Assembly: GCF_000517105.1 (NCBI RefSeq)
Contig: NZ_ALVT01000034.1
Location: 336,610 to 400,609 of the forward strand
DNA from: Fischerella sp. PCC 9605
GTDB taxonomy: Bacteria > Cyanobacteriota > Cyanobacteriia > Cyanobacteriales > Nostocaceae
Length of the DNA: 64,000 nt
Direction: 5' to 3'
The notes beneath the pieces are model-generated. The model made no database searches, was not told where the DNA came from, and worked only from the letters and a program-made list of their open reading frames with translations. The translations under genes and the position numbers were made by a program. Below, piece after piece: positions 37,495-45,446 of the stretch. Positions within the stretch are counted from its first letter, which is position 1, and every line of letters begins with the position of its first letter.

Positions 37495-38964
37495 TTACCG
37501 AAATGCCTTGTTGAATAGTTCGTCGAGTTTGCCAGGTAAACCTTTGATATTGGCTAAGTCAACGTTGATCATCACCTGGAAGCCTGGGGCAGTTTCGGCA
37601 GGTGTTGTTTTGGGTAAACGAGCTTGAGTAATTGCGAACCCACCTTCAGATGTTGGTGTAACTTCTGGCAACGGACTGACGGTTGAAACCGTGCCAGCGC
37701 TTAGACTAATTCCCTGGTAGATTTTCAACTTGAACATCCCGCCTGTGGGTTGCAAGTCCTTGGTGGCTAGGTCATACTCAAACTTCAAATCAAAAGAGGC
37801 ATCAAGGGGGGGGACTTTTGGATAGCGTTTTCGCAATAATTTTAGGTAGGGTGTCAATGTCAGGGTGGTGCTCAAGTCTAACGTTTTGTCATCTTTCGCC
37901 CCTGCTTCAGGTCGCTTGAATTTGAAACTTGATAAAGGCATGTAGGGAATCCAAGATAGGGGAGGCACTATCAGATTCTTGCCATCCATGAAATCTACTA
38001 CCCTCTTTCTGCCTTGTTTATCGGCAGCGAAACCGGCTCCTAGCGTCCCTAAAGTCACCGCGCCAAAACCGATCGAGACTCCCTTTTCTGTGGGCGATAG
38101 GCTTTGCCATGTGTTCTTTAACTCCTTCGTCACCTGGGTTGTCACTTCTTTCTTGAGTTCCTTAAACTTTGGGTTTTTAGAGTCAAGACTATCAACGACA
38201 ATATCTAAACCTTGCTGAAGTACTTTAGCAGCGTCGGTTTCCTCCTGCTTGGGTTGAGCTGCCTTTTCAGGATCTTCCTGGTTTTCCTCTCGCTGGAGGG
38301 TGTGAGGTTCACTTCGCTTGGTTTGCTGGACTGTGTGGACGAGTTCATGGGCTAATAATCTCTTGCCAGATAGTGTTTCCGGGGTGTATTGTCCCTCATC
38401 AAATACCACATTCTGTCCCAAGGTATAGGCTCTTGCATTGAGCATCCGTGCTGAGGCGATCGCAATTGGATCTGTATGTACCCGCACTTGGCTGAAATCT
38501 TTCCCCAAGCGGGATTCCATGAACAGCCTGGTCTGAGAATCTAGAGGAGATCCGGGCGATCGCAATACTTCATCCACAATCGACGGTGCTTGAGAGACTC
38601 CTGTTTGATGGGTGGGAGGCGCGATCGCCTGCCTCTGAACCATCTCCTCTTCTTCCTCTTCTTCCTCCTCAGTTTCCATCTGACGTTGAATAGTTGGCTC
38701 TGGCATTCGCATCACCTCGTCGGCAATGCGATCGGCTTCCTGCTCGTATTCATCTCCCGGTTCGCCGATTTTGAGCTTGGTTTGAATTGCAGCAGTTTCC
38801 TGGCAACGCGGACAACCACCACCGCAGGCACATCTGTTACTACTGCGTTGCAGTGTATTTTCCAAAAGCCCGCTGCGGCGCTGGATTAAAGGGCGACTAG
38901 CATTGTTCAGTCCGATCTTCGCCGCTGACTCTGGTTTGTTCTTTGTACTCAATGCCAAGTTCAT
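37495..38964 (-). CDS. DUF4157 (eCIS core) protein, candidate cargo
   Basis: A 489-residue protein. The leader has four cysteines at 45-54 (RCACGGGCPRCQE), then IQTKLKIGEPGDEYEQEADR and an acidic Glu run (about 98-107). DUF4157 spans about 127-215, with H205ELVH209. After a charged linker comes a helix with an amphipathic/hydrophobic patch (SIGFGAVTLGTLGAGFAADK, about 290-310). A beta-rich end of about 150 residues of unknown function follows. AGGAG precedes the start. It follows the transthyretin-like gene by 20 bases. It may be either structural or delivered; known DUF4157 proteins support delivery. Confidence 0.82.
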   Translation of the reverse strand: MNLALSTKNKPESAAKIGLNNASRPLIQRRSGLLENTLQRSSNRCACGGGCPRCQETAAIQTKLKIGEPGDEYEQEADRIADEVMRMPEPTIQRQMETEEEEEEEEEMVQRQAIAPPTHQTGVSQAPSIVDEVLRSPGSPLDSQTRLFMESRLGKDFSQVRVHTDPIAIASARMLNARAYTLGQNVVFDEGQYTPETLSGKRLLAHELVHTVQQTKRSEPHTLQREENQEDPEKAAQPKQEETDAAKVLQQGLDIVVDSLDSKNPKFKELKKEVTTQVTKELKNTWQSLSPTEKGVSIGFGAVTLGTLGAGFAADKQGRKRVVDFMDGKNLIVPPLSWIPYMPLSSFKFKRPEAGAKDDKTLDLSTTLTLTPYLKLLRKRYPKVPPLDASFDLKFEYDLATKDLQPTGGMFKLKIYQGISLSAGTVSTVSPLPEVTPTSEGGFAITQARLPKTTPAETAPGFQVMINVDLANIKGLPGKLDELFNKAFR

Positions 38965-38984
38965 AGTTACTCTCCTAGCTGGCT

Positions 38985-39698
38985 CTAGCTGGGATTTTCT
39001 GTTTCTGGCGGGGTAGATGTTTGCTCGCTTGCTTCCCGTTGTGAATCACGCGGCGGCTTGCAAGAACTTGCTGCTTCTCCCAGAATGATGCGGATGTAAT
39101 CGACTTGCCCCAACTGAGGGCTGATTGGTCGTTTGTCAGCATGAAGGAGGAATCCGCGCCTGTCCAAAACATGAACAAACACAAAGTTTTGTTGAGTGCT
39201 AGCTGCACCTATAATGTTTGTTAGCTCATTGGCTCTGGCTTCGGAAGCGGTATAACTAAATAAGAAATGACCGTCCCGATCGGTACAGGCATAGCCCAAT
39301 TGTTCAATCCACCTACCCCGCTGGTCATAAACAGCCACGGTTAGATTAGGCACACCCCTGAGTTTGCTATTCAAAACATGACCATGCAGAATCCAGGTAT
39401 TTTCATCTGCTTTGGGAATATCTGTCTTGCTGCGCTGAATCTCTACTGATAAATTGCTCGTCAAGACTCGATTCGCCTCTATTTGCTGTGATAGCTCTAA
39501 AACGCGGGGATGATCTGCACCCAGTTTCTCACTCAGACGCGCCTGTTCCCGTACCAGGCTAGTAGCCTTAATGTTGCGGACTCTGTGCAACTGTTCCAAA
39601 CCTTGAACACGCAAAGGGTCAGCACCGGACACACCTGATTCTAGTACTCGCGATACCTCGTCTAGCGGAATAAAATTATTTTCTCCCCTAATTGCCAT
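38985..39698 (-). CDS. Injection-system protein with coiled coil and transthyretin-like domain
   Basis: A 237-residue protein (start at MAIRGENNF, with GGAGGA before it). The first half is helical with heptad-like charges (about 40-105). The middle (about 100-170) looks like a carboxypeptidase-regulatory/transthyretin-like beta sandwich: HGHVLNSKLRGVPNLTVAVY, then GYACTDRDGHFLFSY. The last part is a Ser/Glu/Pro-rich tail. It comes 10 bases after the beta-helix gene. It could be an adaptor between baseplate/fibre and cargo. No direct functional motif; family fit of the middle domain is moderate. Confidence 0.65.
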   Translation of the reverse strand: MAIRGENNFIPLDEVSRVLESGVSGADPLRVQGLEQLHRVRNIKATSLVREQARLSEKLGADHPRVLELSQQIEANRVLTSNLSVEIQRSKTDIPKADENTWILHGHVLNSKLRGVPNLTVAVYDQRGRWIEQLGYACTDRDGHFLFSYTASEARANELTNIIGAASTQQNFVFVHVLDRRGFLLHADKRPISPQLGQVDYIRIILGEAASSCKPPRDSQREASEQTSTPPETENPS

Positions 39699-39708
39699 AA
39701 AATCCTCC

Positions 39709-42700
39709 CTAACCTCGTCCAAAGCTACCCAATATGCTGGTGTAGCGTTCACAAATGTCTCTGCTGAAGAGTTCCAACAACACCGTGTTAGGTTGGTTCA
39801 CCACCATATTTCCCCAACCACGGATCAGCAAGCAGTGGGTTGACTGATTATCTGTGGTCATATTCATTATCCCCAATGTAACCGCAGAGAATAGCGCATT
39901 GAGAATGCCTTCCTTAAAACGGTTATCACTAACCCGAACCGAGAACCCAAACAGTATTGCCTGGGACAGCACAAAATCATCAAGCAGGCTACAGTCACAT
40001 TGGTTATTGTGAAAGCCTATATCATCCAAGCTCAAAATCAAGATTGACGATAAGGACAGACTCAAACCCGTCTCCAGCAAATCCAGGACACACTGATTGT
40101 TACTAAACAAAACATTGCCGTTAGCCAGGATTTGACCGAGGCGCAGATCATCCAGTCCCCTTTGAGGCATCATTACGGTATTATTACTCACTGTCGGTAC
40201 ATGAGTCATATACCCCAGTTGACCATTTCTGACAGCCAAGAAGGCTAGTAACTGTCCATAAAGCTCGTTGGACAAGCCCAGATTCAGGATTGCCACAGTA
40301 GAAGCGATAAACGACGGCGCTGGAGTTTTGAGAATCACGCCTCGGCTAGTAAATTGATTCCCCACCACTGAAACTGCCCCCAAAGCAGTGAGGGAAAGTG
40401 CCTGTCCCAAGGGTACGCTGACAATATTGTCATGCACTTTGATGGCTGGCATCCCATTCTGACCAGGTAAACCCTGTCGAAATAGGTCGACAGGAACGGT
40501 AGGAACAACACCAAACACAATATTAATCCCGCCGCGCCGTTCATCTTTGGCAGCATTTGCAGGTTGATTGTTCTTAGCACCGTTATTTAAAATCCGGTTG
40601 CGGGAGATTTCAATACCCTCGCCATGTAGAATAAAAATGCCGCATATCGGCTCCAAATGATTGAGACCGTTGTTTTCAATCACGTTATCCCAAATTACGA
40701 GGTATGATCCATCGGCTAGAGCAATACCGCCATAGCCCATGCTGTTAATCATGTTTTGGGGGATGTCTTCCAAGTCGCGGTGCAAGCATTGGCGAATCTC
40801 GTTGCCGACGATGGTGAGATAATCAACGGTGATAAACTCATCTTGGGCATCGAGATTGAAAAAATGAATGGCGCTAATGCCACTCAAGCCCATGTCGAAA
40901 ATGCGGTTGCCCTCGATGTGGATGTCTCGTAGTGGTGCACCTGCGGAAAATTCGGGAGTGCGATCGCCTCGATCGGGAGGAATGTAAACGCTACCTGGTC
41001 TTTTTGGTCTACAGGGGTCGCCAACATCAATTGCCCAGGCGATAAATACACCGATGTCCTTGCCAGTTTGGTCACGGATGACAACGCTACCAAGGCTGAT
41101 ACCATGACCCATACCCCCCTGGATCAGATTATCGATCACCCGCACTCGCTCACTCCCACCGCCCAATTGCAAGCCACCAAGTCCGGCTGTGGCTTTTAGT
41201 GGTGTGCCTGCTACAAATGCTGCTAAAGATGGAGATGAAGTCGTTTGCTGCTCAGGTATAACATGAATCACGTTACCCTCGATTAACGAATCCTCACCCA
41301 CGAAAAATATTGCAGGCCAGGAACTGGTAACATCTTTCATTTGAATGCGGCAGTCGCGGATAGTGATTAACTCGCCTACGTGGGTTTCAATGGCGCTGCG
41401 GGTGACAGCTTGGATGTGCAAATCGGCAAGGGTAATTTCCCGTGAGGGTCGCTGTCTAGGGGCGCTGATATTTGCAATCGGAACTGGCTCGGTTAAGTTG
41501 TTGTCAATTAGGATACCAATACCCGTATCATCGGCGGTAATGGCTAAGGACTCGATGTGGATATTTTGAGAAACTGCGATGTGGATTACAGGGTTGGGAG
41601 TTGCAGAGGTGATGTGGCTGCGATCGCCACAGCCTCTGATAGTAATATTTTGCTTATCTTTTATCAGTATATTCTCGGTGTAGACTCCAGGCAAAACGCA
41701 AATTTGACCGCCAGCAGCAGGCAAGTGATTCACTGCCTTTTGGATAGAATCAAAATCACCGTGACCTTGCTTACCGACGCTGTAGGTACAGCAGTTGCCT
41801 AGCCGCGTCAGTGGCTGGAAAATCCGCCGACAATCCTCGATTTGACCGTCGGCAAAGGAAATCTTACGGTTAGCATTCCAACTCAGAATCGCCAACGGCA
41901 CGCGATGGTAGTGGATACCTTCAGGCGGTTGCTTGTGGATTAAGATTTGTGGATTACCAATTTCCCCCGCCCGGACTGCAAAAGTCCAATAGTCCCCCGG
42001 CATATACTTATCTGGGTCGGCAGAATCAAATGCCAATTCAATCCCATCACCTAAAAGATTCGGGTTAGGTGCAGCAAGAAAATCGCTAATCTTTTTGATA
42101 CCGTTCCATAGACGAAAAAATACATAGTTGCCAGCAGCAGGAATTGCACCGAAAATCGGCGCATTAGGTAGTTGCAGTTCGTTGCCATTCAGCGTCACTG
42201 TGGCACCATAGGTTACTTTCCAATACCCTAAACTTTCATCATACTCAATCGCTTCCAGATAGAAGCTACTCCAGCCAGAGGAGGCGATCGCCGACAAATT
42301 GCCAGTAATCCTAACTTTGTTATCCTTAAATTCGCCCCGCCCCACCAGTCCGCCGTTGAACTGAGACCATTTAAACATCGGTGGCGTATTGCTGTTGACT
42401 TGGGCAATCTCGATGCGATACAGGTTATGTTCAAATCCGGTGTATCCTCCCCCAGCAACTACCGGACAATCACCATTCTTGGAAATCGGAGGTTGTAAGG
42501 AAACAGTTAACTTACCTTTGTTGTCAAAGTTGTCTTGGAGTTTATCGCTAATATTGCTACAGGTATCTTGATTATCCAACCTCAGCAACTTCAGAGCTAT
42601 TGCCGTATAAACTCTTTCTGTTGTGTCTGGCCCACCCAATGCCGGTTCGATTAGCCGATCGGGTATTTGAAACCCATTGATGGCTTCCCGCCAGACTTCC

Positions 42701-43080
42701 AGAATTACTGCATCCCGAATGCCGTCACCTGGAGGTTGAGAAGGCGGTTTTAAGTAGGTAGCTTGCCTGGAAACTTTTGTTTTTTCGTCCAAATACACCA
42801 ACCAACCATCTGCCCAGATTCTGCCTGATGCTAAGGTAAGTTGGACTTTGCTATCACTATCAACCCCAGCCTCTAGGACTTTAAACGCATCCGGTTGATC
42901 GGCGGGAACGGCTGCTACTCCACCACCAATAATGTCTTGACCTGCTGTATCTTGCCAGTTATTTGTTATCCGTGTTTGAGCATTCCAGTCAGTGTCAAGC
43001 AAAACTTTGCCCTGTTGTTGCAGAACTCCATTAAAATTATCTTTTTGCTCAAAATACCAGTTAGAAAAATCGCCATCCAT
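39709..43080 (-). CDS. DUF6519-type protein with right-handed beta-helix; fibre candidate
   Basis: At 1123 residues this is the largest protein of the cluster. The N-terminus (DFSNWYFEQKDNFNGVLQQQ, VLLDTDWNAQ) matches DUF6519, a module found in injection-system and phage-tail loci. From about 440 a long run of Ile/Val/Asn-rich coils with N-x-I patterns (IEGNRIFDMGLSGISAIHFF, VIWDNVIENNG, IEISRNRILNNG) forms a pectate-lyase-like beta helix to about 1050. Such helices are used as tail fibres or spikes that touch a surface or polysaccharide. By position it would be the Pvc13-like fibre slot. AGGAGG precedes the start. Confidence 0.8.
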   Translation of the reverse strand: MDGDFSNWYFEQKDNFNGVLQQQGKVLLDTDWNAQTRITNNWQDTAGQDIIGGGVAAVPADQPDAFKVLEAGVDSDSKVQLTLASGRIWADGWLVYLDEKTKVSRQATYLKPPSQPPGDGIRDAVILEVWREAINGFQIPDRLIEPALGGPDTTERVYTAIALKLLRLDNQDTCSNISDKLQDNFDNKGKLTVSLQPPISKNGDCPVVAGGGYTGFEHNLYRIEIAQVNSNTPPMFKWSQFNGGLVGRGEFKDNKVRITGNLSAIASSGWSSFYLEAIEYDESLGYWKVTYGATVTLNGNELQLPNAPIFGAIPAAGNYVFFRLWNGIKKISDFLAAPNPNLLGDGIELAFDSADPDKYMPGDYWTFAVRAGEIGNPQILIHKQPPEGIHYHRVPLAILSWNANRKISFADGQIEDCRRIFQPLTRLGNCCTYSVGKQGHGDFDSIQKAVNHLPAAGGQICVLPGVYTENILIKDKQNITIRGCGDRSHITSATPNPVIHIAVSQNIHIESLAITADDTGIGILIDNNLTEPVPIANISAPRQRPSREITLADLHIQAVTRSAIETHVGELITIRDCRIQMKDVTSSWPAIFFVGEDSLIEGNVIHVIPEQQTTSSPSLAAFVAGTPLKATAGLGGLQLGGGSERVRVIDNLIQGGMGHGISLGSVVIRDQTGKDIGVFIAWAIDVGDPCRPKRPGSVYIPPDRGDRTPEFSAGAPLRDIHIEGNRIFDMGLSGISAIHFFNLDAQDEFITVDYLTIVGNEIRQCLHRDLEDIPQNMINSMGYGGIALADGSYLVIWDNVIENNGLNHLEPICGIFILHGEGIEISRNRILNNGAKNNQPANAAKDERRGGINIVFGVVPTVPVDLFRQGLPGQNGMPAIKVHDNIVSVPLGQALSLTALGAVSVVGNQFTSRGVILKTPAPSFIASTVAILNLGLSNELYGQLLAFLAVRNGQLGYMTHVPTVSNNTVMMPQRGLDDLRLGQILANGNVLFSNNQCVLDLLETGLSLSLSSILILSLDDIGFHNNQCDCSLLDDFVLSQAILFGFSVRVSDNRFKEGILNALFSAVTLGIMNMTTDNQSTHCLLIRGWGNMVVNQPNTVLLELFSRDICERYTSILGSFGRG

Positions 43081-43096
43081 CTCAACCTTGCCCTCC

Positions 43097-45445
43097 TTAA
43101 GTTACCGGGATGAGAATTGGTCTGATCCCGATTGGCATGAATTCGCGGTAGCGAATTTGCAGATTGCGCCATTTATGGGCTTCTAATAAAAAACCAAAAG
43201 CACCCATTGCATCGTTATTTGATCCGCTTTCTCGAATGCGCTCATCAGTAGTATCCGCAAGTTGACCGTAAGCAGACTCACCAAAAATTTCACTGACAAA
43301 TCGCAGACTCGCTTCCGTTCCCTTAACACACCCAATATTTTGCGGCAGGCGATCGCCCTTGCCAGAAAAATAGCTGAACTTAATACACCCCTTTTGGTTA
43401 TTTAAGACTTCCAAAGCGTGAACCCAGATTCCGCCTCTACCACTGATGCTTTCTACCCGCATCCGACCGAAGACTGTGATACCGCTGATTGTGGTGGGTG
43501 GCCCCCATTTGTTTGCCGGATCGCCAGTGCCGGAAACGGCAAAACCATCACCGAGAGTAACTTGCACACCTTTGCCAGCATCAATAATGGAGTCAGTGAG
43601 AAACAGTTCGTAGCCAGTATCAATCAATAGCGGACCAGTAATGCTCCGTTGCACAGAAATTTCCGGCGTTTCCTTGAAAACAAATTCTTCCTGTGGATTA
43701 GCAAATCCATAAGGTTCGCGCAGATTCATCGACGGATAAATCTCAGTGCGCGTGCCTTCTGCTGTACCATCTAGTTTTCTGCTACCTCCCGGATCGAGGG
43801 TGCAATTGATGATTTCCAGCCTGTGCAAAGCGACTCTGGCAATCAGCGGCTCTTTATCCTTCCAAGCATTGCCCCGCGTGACGTACAACCCTTCCAGACG
43901 GACTGTCAGTCGTGAGATTGCCGCATCCAACTGTTTTTGTTCTTCCTCGTTCGCTCCTATCACCTTCTTGGGACGAAAACGCAGTGGATGCACCAGCCGA
44001 ATAATTGGTCGCTGATTACTAGCAGCACGGATAATTAAAGAGCGATTTAAGGGCAGATTCGCACCGCCATCTTCGTCAACTGCTCCTGTAATAGCACTGA
44101 TATCCAGGTCGTAAATCCTACTGTCCATGATTTCAATCATGACGGGCACAGATAAATTTACGGCCTCATTGAGAACAGCGTGTAAAACATTCTCGGTTTC
44201 ACGGAACTTAACTTCCCGCCTTTCCACTTGTTCATCCTGCCATTTTTGGGGAGCCGCAGGGCGCGATATGGGATGAGCGCCGACGGGGCCCAGCGCACCA
44301 TAGGTATAAGTCAGCAGTAGGCGATTAACTAGAGCATTGGCTTTGGCATTGCTATCAACGCCGATCGCAATCCTGCCAATCACAGGATCGATCGCAATTT
44401 CAAGATTGTTCAGAGGGGGTTGCAAACCCGCTTCCCAAGCGCACAAGTTAGCACCTCTAAACATCCAATCTTCATGACCAAATGTCGGTTCTGGTAGGTG
44501 CAGTTGCAAACCCGTTGTGGAAATGTTCAAAGTCTCTTCTAAAGTTGGACTGTTGGGGTCATAGGTTTCGACGGTCACGTATTTGCTAGGAGCGCCTGCG
44601 GCGGAATTGGTGGTTAAACGCGGCGTAGGAATAGGACTGGGAGTTTCGTCAATTAAAGACACTACAGGCGGTCTGAGGTTGGGATCGAAGCGGTTGATGT
44701 TGAACAGCCGCACGGGTTGTGCCAGAGGATGGACATAAAAGCTGACAACAAACTTTGCTTCTGCGCCCACCGCTGTAGCAGTTTTATCAATCACTTCTTT
44801 CAATACGGGTTGGGAAACGTCTATGCGGTAAGCTGTCAACCGCCAGAGGAAAATAGCTAAGTTGGGCAAGTTGTATCGAATATTGCCTAAAGCTGGCGGT
44901 TTGAGGTCAGGGGTGTGGGCAAAGGGGTCAAAAGCTGTGTTTAGCAAACTTAACATTGCCGGATCGCGCAAGGTGATGGTTCCCCCTCGGATTACCGTGT
45001 GCCTGCTTACGGATGCATAAGGTGCTTTACCGCCTGCATCCGGTCGCTGATGGTTGAGGTGTTGGTGCCAGAGCAAATTTTCTCTTAACTCAACGCAATG
45101 TACACCCCAGCGGGTGAGGTCGTAGGTGAGTAATTCAATCGCGCCTAAGGTTCCTTTGCGGCGACGCAGTGCGATCGTATCGGCAACATCGGCGCGTAGT
45201 GTCCAGGCATCTCCTTGAAGATGACTGGTTCCGAGCAAATCACCGATGTAAGGAATTACCCAGTCATCACAAGTCTCGATAAAAAAGTCGTGATAGAGAG
45301 ACTCGATATTTTCATGAATTGCACCAAACGCCGCTTCGACAAGAGCAAGATAGTTTTTTAGTTGATATTTTGGCTCTTGCTCCTCATCTTTAATTTTGTA
45401 AATCTCTGGCAGGCGATCGTAGAGAGGGACATGCTTGTTGTTCAT
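43097..45445 (-). CDS. Phage tail protein I-like baseplate protein with large C-terminal extension
   Basis: A 782-residue protein. The first about 230 residues resemble P2 gpI-type proteins (LPEIYKIKDEE, WVIPYIGDLLGTSHLQGDAW, DTIALRRRKGTLGAIELL), which link baseplate to fibres. The rest (about 300-780) is beta-rich, with a parallel-helix look near the C-terminus (VQVTLGDGFAVSGTG, ISGITVFGRMRVESISGRGG). It starts one base after the preceding gene ends and has AGGAGG. It fits the adaptor role between baseplate J proteins and the beta-helix fibre that follows. Confidence 0.8.
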   Translation of the reverse strand: MNNKHVPLYDRLPEIYKIKDEEQEPKYQLKNYLALVEAAFGAIHENIESLYHDFFIETCDDWVIPYIGDLLGTSHLQGDAWTLRADVADTIALRRRKGTLGAIELLTYDLTRWGVHCVELRENLLWHQHLNHQRPDAGGKAPYASVSRHTVIRGGTITLRDPAMLSLLNTAFDPFAHTPDLKPPALGNIRYNLPNLAIFLWRLTAYRIDVSQPVLKEVIDKTATAVGAEAKFVVSFYVHPLAQPVRLFNINRFDPNLRPPVVSLIDETPSPIPTPRLTTNSAAGAPSKYVTVETYDPNSPTLEETLNISTTGLQLHLPEPTFGHEDWMFRGANLCAWEAGLQPPLNNLEIAIDPVIGRIAIGVDSNAKANALVNRLLLTYTYGALGPVGAHPISRPAAPQKWQDEQVERREVKFRETENVLHAVLNEAVNLSVPVMIEIMDSRIYDLDISAITGAVDEDGGANLPLNRSLIIRAASNQRPIIRLVHPLRFRPKKVIGANEEEQKQLDAAISRLTVRLEGLYVTRGNAWKDKEPLIARVALHRLEIINCTLDPGGSRKLDGTAEGTRTEIYPSMNLREPYGFANPQEEFVFKETPEISVQRSITGPLLIDTGYELFLTDSIIDAGKGVQVTLGDGFAVSGTGDPANKWGPPTTISGITVFGRMRVESISGRGGIWVHALEVLNNQKGCIKFSYFSGKGDRLPQNIGCVKGTEASLRFVSEIFGESAYGQLADTTDERIRESGSNNDAMGAFGFLLEAHKWRNLQIRYREFMPIGIRPILIPVT

Positions 45446-45446
45446 C

